Assembly (NCBI RefSeq): GCF_037094685.1
Contig: NZ_CP146614.1
Location: 5,518,001 to 5,582,000, forward strand
DNA from: Massilia sp. METH4
Lineage (GTDB): Bacteria > Pseudomonadota > Gammaproteobacteria > Burkholderiales > Burkholderiaceae_D
Direction of reading: 5' to 3'
Length of the DNA: 64,000 nt
The notes below the pieces were generated by a model. The model did no database searches and had not been told where the DNA came from. It worked only from the letters and a program-made list of their open reading frames with translations. Below, one piece after another: positions 1 through 8,746 of the stretch. A program made the position numbers and the translations under genes. Positions within the stretch are counted from its first letter, which is position 1, and every line of letters starts with the position of its first letter.

Positions 1-747
1 GCCCGCGCTCATCGGATAGGAGTCGAGCAATGCGGCCACCATCCGCTGCGCACTGCCGCCGGCCACCCGCGCCGCCGGCGCCAGCGACGCGCGCTTGACC
101 GATGCGACGAAGGAATCGAGTACCGACTGGCAATAGCGGGCATTGTCGTTCATGTGGGCCACCGCGTTGCCGATCTGCGCCTTCAGCGGCAGCGCCGCCG
201 GGTCGCCGGCCGGGTCGTCGTCGCGCACCCGCCGCGCCAGCGCGCGCGCGAAGTCGGCGATCGATGCCAGCGGCGTGCCCAGTTCATGCGCCAGGAAGGC
301 CACCGTTTCCTCCACCGCCAGCAGGCCATGGTCGCGCGCGGCGCGGTCGCGGGCGCGGCGCATGGCTTCCGCGCTGGCCTGGCGCAGCACCTCGCGCAGT
401 GTCTCCTGCCGGATCGGCTTTTCCAGCACGCGGAACACGTCGCCGCCGTTAACCGTTTCCAGCAGCACGTCCTTGTCCGCATAGGCGGTGACGAGGATGC
501 GCACCAGGCCGGGCCAGGCCCGCTCCACCTCGCGCAGCAGCTCGCTGCCGACGCGGCCCGGCATGCGGTAGTCCGTGATCAGCACATCCACTTCGTGGTC
601 GCCGAGAAGCGCCAGCGCCGCATCGACGCCGGGCGCCGTCAGCACCCGGTATTCATTGCCGAAGGCACGGCCAAAGTACTTGCGCGCCATGTCCTCGTCG
701 TCCACGTACAGCACGGTCGGCGTGGCCCGCTCCGCGATATTCTCCAT
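1..747 (-). CDS. Receiver-histidine kinase hybrid, PhcR/PhcQ-like (3' end outside window)
   Basis: About 249 residues are visible; the C-terminus lies beyond the left edge. The N-terminal receiver domain shows an acidic pair (YVDDED), the phospho-acceptor Asp in LITDYRMPG and the conserved Lys in VLEKPI. A kinase-type dimerisation helix follows, with a histidine box AFLAHELGTPLAS. A receiver joined to a kinase output instead of a DNA-binding domain is the layout known for Ralstonia PhcR and PhcQ. The start ATG overlaps the stop of the upstream kinase by one base (TGATG), so translation is probably coupled. It likely passes the phosphate signal of the quorum-sensing kinase. Assignment to PhcR or PhcQ rests on layout and context, and a generic hybrid regulator cannot be excluded. 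Confidence 0.75.
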   Translation of the reverse strand, partial: MENIAERATPTVLYVDDEDMARKYFGRAFGNEYRVLTAPGVDAALALLGDHEVDVLITDYRMPGRVGSELLREVERAWPGLVRILVTAYADKDVLLETVNGGDVFRVLEKPIRQETLREVLRQASAEAMRRARDRAARDHGLLAVEETVAFLAHELGTPLASIADFARALARRVRDDDPAGDPAALPLKAQIGNAVAHMNDNARYCQSVLDSFVASVKRASLAPAARVAGGSAQRMVAALLDSYPMSAG

Positions 748-2087
748 CAATGCTCCTCGCCCGCCCGCGGCAGGTCGAATGTGAATCTGGTCCATTCTCC
801 AGGCTTGCTCTCGGCCGTCAGGTGGCCGCCGTGGCGCTCGATCACGCTGTAGCAGATCGACAGTCCGAGCCCCAGGCCCTGCCCCACCTCGCGCGTGGTG
901 AAGAACGGGTCGAAGACGCGCCGCAGGTTCTCCGGCGCGATGCCGGGGCCGTTGTCGCACACGCTGATGCGCAGGCGGCCACCGTCGTCGCGCGCGCCGA
1001 TCACGATTTCGGGCGACGGGGTCGGGCCCTTGCGCAGCGCCAGCGCCGCATTGCTGAGCAGGTTGATCAGCACGCCGACGATGGCCGCCTCGTCGCCCCG
1101 CACCAGCGTTTCGCCGCCGATCTCGCGCCGGATCGCGATGCCCTTCGTTTCATGGCCGACCAGCCGCACCGCCGCGTCCACCGCCCGTTCCAGCAGGAAG
1201 GCGCCGCCCTCCACGTCTTCCTTGCGGTACGCGAAGGTCTTCAGGTCCGACACGATGTACTGCACGCGCTGCATGCCCTGCTTGGCGTCATCGAGGCATT
1301 CGCGCAGCATCGGGCTGTTCTGCGCGACCGGGTCTTCGAGCGCCACGTCGATCGCCATCATGCAAAAGTTGACCGGGTTGTTTACCTCGTGCAGCAGGCC
1401 GGCCGACAGGGTGCCCAGCGCCGCCATTTTTTCCTGTTGCAGCATCTGGCCCTTGATCTCGGCAAGGCTGCGGTTGGTGCGTTCGAGTTCCTCGTTTTTC
1501 TGGGCCAGTTCTTCCTTCAGTTCGAACAGCTGCCGGCGCCCGCGCTCGTTATAGAACGTGTACACCGTGCTGGCCGCCACCGAGAACAGGATGATCGTGG
1601 TGTGGAACAGGAATTGCGCATGGTCGATCACGCCTTCCGGCCGCGTCACGCAGGCGACCCAGTAGGCGAATATCGTCAGCACGCCGAAGCCCAGCGTGTA
1701 CATGTAGCCGACCGGGAACAGCGTGCCGACCGCGAAGATCGTGAGGATGATGCCGGCATAGAACAGCGACGCCTCGCCCTGGGTCACGTGGATCATCCAG
1801 GCGATCATCACCTGCGGGAAGGTCAGCCACACGAAGGTGACGGCGTGCACGTGGCGCTTGCCGAACGCCGTGTACAGCACGCCCAGCCCAGCCAGCACGC
1901 CGACGCTGGTGACGAGCCGCACCACGGCGAAGCGCGCCATCTGCTCCGGGTACACGGCGAAGTCGAGCACGAAGCCCAGCAGCACCAGCACGATCACCGT
2001 GATGGCGCACGCCCGGCTTTGCATCAGGTGGAATCCGGCGAGCTCCCTGGCGTAGCTGCCGCGCACCGGCGTGGCGGCCGCTTCCAT
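747..2087 (-). CDS. Membrane sensor histidine kinase, PhcS-like
   Basis: A 446-residue inner-membrane kinase. Roughly residues 25-180 form a run of about six hydrophobic segments, followed by a short coiled coil (about 183-220). The phospho-accepting His is near residue 233 (LLHEVNNPVNF), then come an N box (LINLLSNAA) and G boxes (DNGPGI and GLGLGLSI). It lacks a large periplasmic domain, so the ligand is probably sensed within the membrane, as expected for a hydrophobic signal. The ATG sits in TGATG with the end of the upstream methyltransferase gene. In Ralstonia the membrane kinase PhcS senses a fatty acid methyl ester made by PhcB. The same gene order here suggests the same role, which is inference. 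Confidence 0.8.
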   Translation of the reverse strand: MEAAATPVRGSYARELAGFHLMQSRACAITVIVLVLLGFVLDFAVYPEQMARFAVVRLVTSVGVLAGLGVLYTAFGKRHVHAVTFVWLTFPQVMIAWMIHVTQGEASLFYAGIILTIFAVGTLFPVGYMYTLGFGVLTIFAYWVACVTRPEGVIDHAQFLFHTTIILFSVAASTVYTFYNERGRRQLFELKEELAQKNEELERTNRSLAEIKGQMLQQEKMAALGTLSAGLLHEVNNPVNFCMMAIDVALEDPVAQNSPMLRECLDDAKQGMQRVQYIVSDLKTFAYRKEDVEGGAFLLERAVDAAVRLVGHETKGIAIRREIGGETLVRGDEAAIVGVLINLLSNAALALRKGPTPSPEIVIGARDDGGRLRISVCDNGPGIAPENLRRVFDPFFTTREVGQGLGLGLSICYSVIERHGGHLTAESKPGEWTRFTFDLPRAGEEH

Positions 2088-3484
2088 CAGGGCGCGACCG
2101 TGGTTTCGGCGAACACGTTGACCCCGGTGGGGTCGGTGTACACGTGGGCCTCGCCGCGCCGGGCCGGGAGGATCGCCTGCATTTTCGCCTCGTCGCGATA
2201 GATCAGGTACCACTCGAGGATGTGCTCCATGCTGAACCGCTCGGGATTGGCGCTGTGCACATTGGTGACCAGCAGCCGGCCGCCGGGCCGGGTGCGCGAG
2301 GCGAAGTAATTGTTCAGCCGCGCGCACACCTTGTCCGACAGGTAGTCGAACAGGCCGGCGCAGTACACGGCGTCGAACTCGCCCCGGCCGGCATCGTCGG
2401 CCTCGCGCCGTTTGAGCAGCTGGTGCACCGAGTCTTGCACGTACTCGATCGACGTGCGGCGACCGGTGGCGCGCTGCACCGCCTCGAGGCGCTCGCGGGT
2501 CCAGGTCAGCGTTTCGCCGGAAAAGTCCATCAGTTCGAATGACAGCAGCTCGGGCTGGTCGAACTTGAGCAGGAACCGCGCGATTTCCTCGGCCGGGCCG
2601 CAGCCCACGTTCAGCACCCGGAACGGCCGGCCCGCCGCGCGCGCCTGCTGCGCCAGGCCGATGAGGTACTTCACCAGCATGTCGATGCGGTGCCGGTGCG
2701 CGGCGGCGACCGCCGTCTGCAGGAAGGCGGTATTGACCACCTGGAAGTAGGTGCTCGGCCCTTCGCGCGGATCGCCCACGATCTGGTTCACCATCTGGTA
2801 GTCGCCGGCATAGCCCAGCGGCTTGGTATAGGTGCGGAACACGAACGGCGCGCGCAGGATCAGCGGGTGCAGCGCGGCCTGGGCAAAGGCGCGGTGGGCC
2901 GGCGCCAGCTCCTCGTCCACCAGCGAAGCCTCGTGGTTGAACTGGTCGAAGCACAGCTTCATCTTGGCCATCAGCGGCAGTGCCAGCTCATGGAAATACT
3001 CGTCCGGCAGCCGCGACGCGGCGTGCCCGCCCGTGGCCGTGTCCGCCAGGTCCACCTGTTCCAGCCAGCGCGACGCGTCGGCCAGGAAGGCGCGGGTTTC
3101 GTTGACGACGATCTGGTAGTCGCGGCGGATGCGGAAACGTTCGCTCCACTCGGCCACGAAGGCTTGCGCCTTGCGGCCGATCACCCCCGGTTCCAGCGCC
3201 ACTTCGGTGAGCTCGCGCCATTCGTCGGTGAGGCTGACGGAAACCATGGCCGTCAGGCCCGTGTTGACCATGCTGATCACGACCGCCTTGCCCACGTAGA
3301 CATTGCGCGCGCCCATGCGCACCGTCAGCTCGCTCAGCACCTCGCTGACCTGGACGATCGACCAGGGGTTATACACCTCCATCACGAGCGAGCGGCGCTG
3401 CAGGTTGACGATCGTGGCGCGAACCGCTTCGCCCTGGGTATTGTAGAAACTGACGACGGGATCGATGTGCGTTGGTGAGTACAC
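2087..3484 (-). CDS. SAM-dependent methyltransferase with N-terminal PilZ-like region, PhcB-like signal synthase
   Basis: About 465 residues from a GTG start. The first ~100 residues resemble a PilZ-type beta barrel (VVSFYNTQGE, then YNPWSIVQVSEVL). The second half is a class I methyltransferase with SAM motif I RVLNVGCGPAEE and a following acidic strand (LSFELMDFSG). Gene order methyltransferase, membrane kinase, receiver-kinase hybrid matches phcB-phcS-phcR of Ralstonia, where PhcB makes 3-hydroxy fatty acid methyl esters. The start is uncertain: the frame is open upstream to a TTG near 3589 and no strong ribosome site precedes either codon. The GTG was chosen because the residues before it look non-coding. 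The fold is certain; the substrate is inferred. Confidence 0.72.
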   Translation of the reverse strand: MYSPTHIDPVVSFYNTQGEAVRATIVNLQRRSLVMEVYNPWSIVQVSEVLSELTVRMGARNVYVGKAVVISMVNTGLTAMVSVSLTDEWRELTEVALEPGVIGRKAQAFVAEWSERFRIRRDYQIVVNETRAFLADASRWLEQVDLADTATGGHAASRLPDEYFHELALPLMAKMKLCFDQFNHEASLVDEELAPAHRAFAQAALHPLILRAPFVFRTYTKPLGYAGDYQMVNQIVGDPREGPSTYFQVVNTAFLQTAVAAAHRHRIDMLVKYLIGLAQQARAAGRPFRVLNVGCGPAEEIARFLLKFDQPELLSFELMDFSGETLTWTRERLEAVQRATGRRTSIEYVQDSVHQLLKRREADDAGRGEFDAVYCAGLFDYLSDKVCARLNNYFASRTRPGGRLLVTNVHSANPERFSMEHILEWYLIYRDEAKMQAILPARRGEAHVYTDPTGVNVFAETTVAP

Positions 3485-3709
3485 GGGTGGGCTTTTGCTT
3501 GCAATATTAATGCCGAGTGTACATGGATGAGCATTGCGCTGCAATGAACGCCCCGTGGCTATCAAAATGCAAGAATTGTGCTTGCGCAAAAAACGATTTG
3601 CGGTTTATCAAAAAACATGACAGCCACGGCTGGCTGTCCTGGACGTTCGGCACCGTACAGACCGGTTTCCCCCGTGCCGGCAAGCTTGCCCCGACCAATG
3701 GAGGAGACG
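3485..3709. other. Divergent intergenic region between quorum-sensing operon and FMN reductase
   Basis: This 225-bp gap holds the promoters of two divergent units. It is richer in A/T than its surroundings around 3490-3620, as expected for regulatory DNA. No palindromic operator or convincing -35/-10 pair could be fixed by eye. The ribosome site of the right-hand gene (GGAGGAG) starts at 3700. Confidence 0.4.
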
Positions 3710-4777
3710 ATGACGGAAGTACCCAAGGGCCAGGCGCCGGGCAAGCTGGACCGGGACCAGTTCCACCGCAAGTTCACCCAGTCGTTTTACGACCCGCGCT
3801 TCGACCCGCTGCGTGGCGAAATCGCCAAGCTGGAGGAAGTGGCGTGGCGCAATTACTGCGACAGCCGCAAGGCGCCTGTCACCGTCAAGGCCGGGCCGGG
3901 CCATGCGGACCCGGAGTACGATCTCGCGGTGGAATGGAAGGAAGCCCACGACAAACTGCAGGCCGCCGAGCGGCGCCAGAAGGACCCGGCAACGCCGTCG
4001 CGCGTGCTGGTGATCTGCGGCGCCTCGCGCAACGACGGCACCTGCCCGGGCGAGATGTCGAAGACCTTCCGCATGGTGGAGTGGGCTTGCAGGGCGCTGG
4101 AGACGGAAGGCATCGAGGCCGACCTGCTCGACCTGTCGCTCGTCACGTCGACCTACAGCCACCACATCCATCCATGCAAGGGCTGCGTGTCGACCGCCAT
4201 GCCGCTGTGCCACTGGCCGTGCAGCTGCTACCCGAACCACAGCCTGAACCAGGTGAACGACTGGATGAACGAAATCTACGAGCGCTGGGTGCTCGCGCAC
4301 GGCGTGCTGATCGTGGCCCCTACCTACTGGTACCAGTCGCCCTCGCCGCTGAAACTGATGATCGACCGGCTCGTGTGCGCCGACGGGGGCAACCCCGACC
4401 CGTCGAGCACGCATGGCAAGGAAGCGGAGGAAGCGAAGGCGCTGGAAAGGGACTGGCAGTATCCGAAACACCTCGCGGGCCGCGCCTATGGCGTGTTCGT
4501 GCACGGCGACGTGGCCGGTGTGGAAAGCCAGCGGCGCAACCTCGCCGACTGGCTGGACTGGATGGGCCTGATCGGCGCCGGCCACCAGGCCGTGATGGAC
4601 CGCTATATCGGCTACTACGAGTCGTATGCGGACAGCCACGCAACGCTCGACCGCGACGAAGCCTTGCAGGAAGAAGTGCGCAACAGCGCCCGCGCCGTGG
4701 CCGAGGCGGTGCGGCAGATCCGCGCTGGGAAGCTGGTGCCGCCGGATGCCCGGTTGCGGCGGCCACGACCGAAGTGA
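3710..4777 (+). CDS. NADPH-dependent FMN reductase / flavodoxin-fold oxidoreductase
   Basis: A 355-residue cytoplasmic protein. After a ~100-residue N-terminal extension comes a flavodoxin-like fold starting with VLVICGASRNDGTCPGEMSK, which contains the phosphate-binding loop for FMN. It continues with the APTYWYQSPSPLKLMIDR segment typical of NADPH-dependent FMN reductases. An unusual Cys-rich loop (CKGCVSTAMPLCHWPCSC) lies near the middle and could bind metal or form disulfides. The start was set at the ATG preceded by GGAGGAG; an ATG twelve bases upstream is also possible but would bury that site. It is transcribed away from the quorum-sensing operon, with no evidence of functional linkage. 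The substrate is unknown. Confidence 0.8.
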   Translation: MTEVPKGQAPGKLDRDQFHRKFTQSFYDPRFDPLRGEIAKLEEVAWRNYCDSRKAPVTVKAGPGHADPEYDLAVEWKEAHDKLQAAERRQKDPATPSRVLVICGASRNDGTCPGEMSKTFRMVEWACRALETEGIEADLLDLSLVTSTYSHHIHPCKGCVSTAMPLCHWPCSCYPNHSLNQVNDWMNEIYERWVLAHGVLIVAPTYWYQSPSPLKLMIDRLVCADGGNPDPSSTHGKEAEEAKALERDWQYPKHLAGRAYGVFVHGDVAGVESQRRNLADWLDWMGLIGAGHQAVMDRYIGYYESYADSHATLDRDEALQEEVRNSARAVAEAVRQIRAGKLVPPDARLRRPRPK

Positions 4778-4815
4778 CCGCGCCAGGGCAGCCTGGTTGA
4801 TCGATGCGGCAGCCG

Positions 4816-4860
4816 AAGTTGCCCGGAAAATGGGGTCTGTCCCCATTTTCCGGGCAACTT
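4816..4860. repeat. Perfect 20-bp palindrome, likely bidirectional terminator
   Basis: Two perfectly complementary 20-base arms (4816-4835 and 4841-4860) are separated by TCTGT. The centre reads GGGGTCTGTCCCC. It lies between two convergent genes, so it can end transcription from both sides. It belongs to the group of palindromes with related centres seen elsewhere in the window. Confidence 0.85.
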
Positions 4861-4864
4861 GGGG

Positions 4865-6067
4865 TTACGCCTGGCGCATCTGGTCCTCGAACGCGTCCAC
4901 GACGCGCTCGGCTCGCTCCAGCGCCGTGCGGTCGCCGCGCCGGTGGGCGAATGCGGCGGCGGCGCTGCGAAAGCGCTCGTCGTCGAGCAGCAGCCGCACG
5001 AGGCCGCGCCAGTCGCCATCCGGCTTCACGCGGGCGCCATTGATGCCGCCGCCCCAGCTCTCGACCCGCCGGGCGACGAGGAAGTGTTCGAGCCGCATCG
5101 GCAACATCAGTACTGGCACCCCGCACAACAGCGCCTGCACCGTGGTCGCCTCGCTGGCATGGCAGACGCACAGCACGGCGCCGTGCAGGGCGGCTTCCAG
5201 CGCCACCGGCTGGGACGAATAGGCGATCCGCGCGGAGCTCACGGGCGCCGGCCGCCCCGCCGCCACCTCCGGCAGGTAGCACAGCACGCGGCAACCTTCG
5301 TCCGCGAGAGCCTCCAGCACGGCCCGATGCTGTGGATAATCATGCTTCAGGTAGGCAAATACGCGGGGCCCGCTGCCCGGCGGCCAGGCCGGCGCGCCTC
5401 CGCCGAGAGGCATGCCGACGGGGCCCAGCCATTCCGCCTCGCCCGCGGCGCGGCCGTAATGGTCGAATTCGGGCCACGTGCACAGCAGCGGCGCGTCGCC
5501 CAGCAGCAGGCGGGCCGCATGCAGCAGTTCCGGCGCACCGTGCATCTCCAGCACTGCATTGACGACATTGAGCACATGCGCTTCCGCCCGGGCCAGGCGC
5601 TGGTGCCCCACCTCTTCCCAGTCGCGCAGGCAGGGCAGCGCGCGGTCGGCCGGCGGGCTGGTAAACCCGGTACCGACGGAACTGGTGGGCAGGTGTAAGG
5701 TGCGCGCCGCCAGCAGCGCGGTGGGTGCGTAGTCGGCCACCACGAGGTCGGGCTCCAGGGCGTCAAACAGGGCGCGCCAGCCCGCGACCAGGCCCGCCAG
5801 GCCGGGTACCTCCAGGTAGCCCTTCGCCAGCAGGATTTCGGCAAGGCTGGCCTCGTTGGCTGGCATCCCTTCCGTGCGATGCAGCCAGACGGGCGCCTGC
5901 AGGCGCGGCACGGGCAGGTCCGCCAGCACGCGCTGCGTATGGCCCAGGTCGCGCAGCGACAGGCTCACGCGATGGCCCCGCGCCAGCAGCACGCGCGCCA
6001 GTGCCTTCAGCCGGCCGGCGTGCCCCATCCCGCCCCCCATTTCCCATGCCAGGTGTATGTGTGCCAT
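4865..6067 (-). CDS. Glycosyltransferase of the UDP-glycosyltransferase (GT1/MGT) type
   Basis: A 400-residue cytoplasmic enzyme with the two-Rossmann GT-B layout. The N-terminal half begins HIHLAWEMGGGMGHAGR, the glycine-rich acceptor-side loop typical of this group. The C-terminal half contains the donor-binding region CHASEATTVQALLCGVPVLMLPM and then EHFLVARRVE, corresponding to the signature where the His, Ser and Glu contact the nucleotide sugar. It ends next to the 20-bp palindrome at 4816-4860. No neighbouring biosynthetic genes indicate the acceptor, so the product is unknown. Confidence 0.8.
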   Translation of the reverse strand: MAHIHLAWEMGGGMGHAGRLKALARVLLARGHRVSLSLRDLGHTQRVLADLPVPRLQAPVWLHRTEGMPANEASLAEILLAKGYLEVPGLAGLVAGWRALFDALEPDLVVADYAPTALLAARTLHLPTSSVGTGFTSPPADRALPCLRDWEEVGHQRLARAEAHVLNVVNAVLEMHGAPELLHAARLLLGDAPLLCTWPEFDHYGRAAGEAEWLGPVGMPLGGGAPAWPPGSGPRVFAYLKHDYPQHRAVLEALADEGCRVLCYLPEVAAGRPAPVSSARIAYSSQPVALEAALHGAVLCVCHASEATTVQALLCGVPVLMLPMRLEHFLVARRVESWGGGINGARVKPDGDWRGLVRLLLDDERFRSAAAAFAHRRGDRTALERAERVVDAFEDQMRQA

Positions 6068-6120
6068 GTGTAGGAGTCCAAGCGCCCGCGCGGGGCGGCG
6101 TTGTCATTATATCGACTTAA

Positions 6121-6210
6121 GAACGGCTGACAAAACCTTGTGCTTGTCCTACTGGCAACAACCACGTACACTTTGGCAATACCAACAGCTGCTTTCGGCC
6201 AAGAGTGGTC
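6121..6210 (+). repeat. Degenerate transposon end plus conserved subterminal sequence
   Basis: The first 17 bases, GAACGGCTGACAAAACC, match the inverted end of the IS5-type element at 8730-11151 in 14 of 17 positions and are preceded by TTA(A). The next 70 bases match, with about 12 differences, the sequence just inside that element's right end (11062-11134 read on the minus strand). Both copies lie about 120-130 bp upstream of an inward-reading small gene. This looks like the end of a second, decayed element of the same family. Confidence 0.7.
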
Positions 6211-6253
6211 ATACAAGTTGTATCCAAAAAGTGCGGCCTTGCAAGGAAGTCAA

Positions 6254-6949
6254 TTGAATTTTGCAGAACTTGCTTGTAAGCGAATTGATGCGTCGTGGAT
6301 TAAAACCCACGACTATATTGATTGGGCAAATGATTTGCTTGAAGGCGGTTGCGACGCACCGAGCGTTTGGGAACTTGCTTCATGCCGTTGGGACGTCGAC
6401 GCCGATCCAGACCAAGTGGAACGGCTATTCCAGTCCTGCATATGCGAACTGGGGCTCGAACTACCGAGTGACTGGTACAGCGCTCTGTGTGCTTATTCTG
6501 GTAGCATCTGCGCAAAAATGCTTAAAGGTGAAATGTTGCCGTGGGAGTGCGTGCAAGAAATGCTAACCATTTCCGACGATCACAACGAACCATACATTCA
6601 TTCGATCTGGATCGATCTTGTAGACGACCTTGAAGCATGGAGAACTAATCCCGAGCGTATTCAATTTAACAGGATACTTGCTCTGGGAGATCCGGAAGAA
6701 TGCATTCGGATAGTCGCTCAGCAATTTATTGCCCTCTGCTCCGCATCTCTACCTGAAAAATTTCCGTGGATTTGGCGTTTCGATTTGTGCGAGGCAGTTA
6801 GTGAGGAAAACACCTTCACTAAAGCAAAAACGTGCACATGTACCAGATGTGGCGGTGTCTGTGGGATGAAGAACATGCGGTTTTTCGAACATCGAGACGT
6901 ATTAGTAAAAATGTTCCTCAGCGGCAGGAAGGGCAACCCGCTGCGCTGA
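6254..6949 (+). CDS. Hypothetical protein in accessory island
   Basis: A 231-residue soluble protein without a recognised family. It is Asp/Glu/Trp-rich in its first 150 residues (IDWANDLLEGG, WDVDADPDQVERLF) and has a Cys cluster near the C-terminus (CTCTRCGGVC) that could bind metal. The TTG start was chosen because AGGAAG lies four bases upstream; the frame is open further upstream, but that part translates the 6121-6210 repeat. Codon use is clearly more A/T-rich than in neighbouring genes, a sign of transfer. Small acidic orphan proteins like this are often immunity proteins or parts of toxin systems, but nothing here shows that. Confidence 0.55.
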   Translation: MNFAELACKRIDASWIKTHDYIDWANDLLEGGCDAPSVWELASCRWDVDADPDQVERLFQSCICELGLELPSDWYSALCAYSGSICAKMLKGEMLPWECVQEMLTISDDHNEPYIHSIWIDLVDDLEAWRTNPERIQFNRILALGDPEECIRIVAQQFIALCSASLPEKFPWIWRFDLCEAVSEENTFTKAKTCTCTRCGGVCGMKNMRFFEHRDVLVKMFLSGRKGNPLR

Positions 6950-6952
6950 GCT

Positions 6953-7060
6953 AAGTCCGCTTTGGGGCGGGAGCCGCCTATCGTATCAGCTCCAAAGTTT
7001 TTCAGTTTGGCAACATGGTATGCTAGCTCGACCGGCCGGAATCGGCCAAATCCGGTCTTC
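6953..7060 (+). repeat. Cassette-boundary repeat, copy 1
   Basis: It begins GTCCGCTTTGGGGCGG and continues through GCAACATG and CGGCCGGAATCGGCCAAA. It aligns over about 110 bases with the minus strand of 10575-10690. It follows the gene ending at 6949 by a few bases, just as the other copy follows the gene ending at 10716. See the separate finding on conserved flanks around unrelated genes. Confidence 0.65.
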
Positions 7061-7228
7061 TCGTAACGCTCTGCAGGCTTACCTCGACATCCTTCGGAGG
7101 TGCTGGGGCGTGGGCAAACAATTGAATAAGGACTTCTTTACACAGCCCCGGGCCAAGCGCACCCGACCAAGCTTCTTTCGTGCTGTTCCAGTGGCAACAT
7201 CGTAAGGTCCGCATATCATCATTATAAT
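7061..7228. other. Intergenic stretch without a supported gene
   Basis: No frame here looks like a real protein. A minus-strand frame across 7023-7214 lacks a ribosome site and recognisable motifs. A TATAAT lies directly before the ATG at 7229, too close to serve as a normal -10 for that start codon. Confidence 0.4.
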
Positions 7229-7753
7229 ATGAATGTCATCACAACCACCCGCCGCTTCGTCCTGCGCGAATTCGAACCGCCCGATGCCGACCTATTCGTG
7301 GCCTACCAAACCGCGCCCGACTTTGCGATGTTTCACCTCGCCAGCGAGCGAGGAGAAGACCATGCCCGCCGCGTCTTTCGCCTGTTCCTCGACTGGCAGC
7401 TCGAGCGGCCGCGCGACAATTACCAGCTGGCGATCGCAGCTCTTGAGCGTCCTGCCAACCTGATTGGAAGCTGCGGCATCCGCCAGGAGCGCTGCGCCGA
7501 GGGGGAAGCGGTGTTCGGCATCGAATTGGCACGGTCTTATTGGGGCCGCTTTCGCTATGCGCAAGAGGTTTCGGAGGCGCTTATCAACTGGGCATTCGAT
7601 ACCTTGCAGCTGTCGGCGCTCGTGGCCGACACGGCATTCGAGAATGACGCCGTCGCCCGGCTGGCCGAAGCCTGCGGATTCGTGCGTACCCATGCCGACG
7701 AAAAGCAGTGGTGGCGCCTCGAACGCTCGGCCTGGCACGGTAACATCACCTAG
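7229..7753 (+). CDS. GNAT family N-acetyltransferase (RimJ/RimL-like)
   Basis: A 174-residue cytoplasmic acetyltransferase. The N-terminus TTRRFVLREFEPPDADLF is the typical first strand and helix of RimJ/RimL-type enzymes. The acetyl-CoA region corresponds to FGIELARSYWGRFRYAQEVSEALINW, with the expected IEL and YWG features, followed by LVADTAFENDAVARLAEACGF near the end. The family transfers acetyl groups to protein N-termini or small amines; the substrate is not evident. GC content is near the genome norm, unlike the gene before it. There is no clear ribosome site. It lies inside the accessory island. Confidence 0.82.
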   Translation: MNVITTTRRFVLREFEPPDADLFVAYQTAPDFAMFHLASERGEDHARRVFRLFLDWQLERPRDNYQLAIAALERPANLIGSCGIRQERCAEGEAVFGIELARSYWGRFRYAQEVSEALINWAFDTLQLSALVADTAFENDAVARLAEACGFVRTHADEKQWWRLERSAWHGNIT

Positions 7754-8154
7754 CGCCAAAGCGCCGCCTGGCGTGAAGTCGTGCAATCGCGGGCAAAACG
7801 GTCTGGAGTCTCATGGCTCATTTATCGAAGAAAGAATAGAGGCTTTCTCCAGCAACTGAACGTCCGCAATGAGGCGATAGGGGACATTCACGTGAGCAAC
7901 CGACCATCCATCTAGCGGCGGTCTACCCAATCATGATGAGGAAAGCTCGCGTACCGAAGCACACCGTCCAGAACCTACTAGAATGAGCAAAAGCGTGCTA
8001 TTTCAATCCAAATAGAAGGACCACTTCCCCAATATGCTCTAGCGATATCGCGACGTGATCTCGTTTGCTCTATTTCAAATGAATGGAAGTCTAAAACAAC
8101 CTTATCTCCACTCCACGGCCCAACCTTTTAGATACCTTTAGAGGAGGAGCCGAC
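7754..8154. other. Intergenic stretch without a supported gene
   Basis: About 400 bases with low coding character and stops in all frames. A short segment beginning GAACGTCCGC near 7858 and one near 7915 (TAGCGGCGG) resemble the boundary repeats of the island, suggesting decayed copies. A GAGGAGG ribosome-site-like sequence at the end belongs to the broken gene that follows. Confidence 0.4.
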
Positions 8155-8622
8155 CATGCACTAGGAAGCAATCCAGCCGGTGAATCTGCCCGTCACCGAT
8201 TTTCTGGAACTAGAATTTTATTTGACGGATACACGCCCCGGTGTCAATCCCGAGGTTTTCGTCGCAGAACTGGTAAGCGTTGGCTTACGATAGAGAGCGA
8301 GCGGCTTGCCTTGCGGAAGAGCGGCCCCGCCTTGCGGGCTTTTCAGTGGAAAAACCTGTTTATACCGGACGGTACCAATCTGCAGACCCGATATCGGGAC
8401 ACCGTCGAGCTTGCCAAGGTGTGCGGCGACCGAATCGTTTCGCACGATGGCCTCGTCTTGACACCGTCGCAGTTTGCCAATCGCCACGGCGACGGGCGTA
8501 ACGCCTGGCGCTTCGTGTGGCTGCGATTTCACGGCAAGGAGCAGTGGGTACGCGCCTGTGACTGCCGCGCCCGTATCGATGAGCACCGCAACGGCAGATC
8601 TGCGCAGACTGATCCCGTCTAA
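8155..8622 (+). pseudogene. Broken hypothetical gene (in-frame stop plus frameshift)
   Basis: A ribosome site (GAGGAGG) and ATG are followed at the third codon by TAG. The frame then continues with coherent protein (EAIQPVNLPVTDFLELEFY) to VFVAELV near 8275. There the frame shifts by one base and the coding sense resumes (KRWLTIESERLALRKSG, then FQWKNLFIPDGTNLQTRY) to a stop at 8622. The second part ends with a pattern of PSQFAN and RNAWRFVWLR. The family is not recognised. One stop and one frameshift indicate a decaying gene. It lies just left of the IS5-type element but is not cut by it. Confidence 0.6.
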
Positions 8623-8729
8623 CGCGATCCATAAGCAAATTGCCGGGTGACCGGCATTAGACCAGTCCATGACTTTTGCGGGCAAAATGACCGAATCAGT
8701 TTCTAGACGGGCGATTTTGGCCAGGCTTA

Positions 8730-8746
8730 GAGCGCCTAACAAAACC
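8730..8746 (+). repeat. Left terminal inverted repeat of the IS5-type element
   Basis: GAGCGCCTAACAAAACC, preceded by TTA. It overlaps the stop codon of the transposase, which lies at 8736-8738. It is identical in reverse to 11135-11151. Confidence 0.8.

Noticed and set aside
7023..7214. Small minus-strand gene before the GNAT gene
   Set aside because: No ribosome site, no family features, and it partly overlaps a boundary repeat.
7223..7228. TATAAT directly before the GNAT start codon as a -10 element
   Set aside because: The transcript would begin inside the gene, after the ATG, so it cannot serve this start; probably chance.
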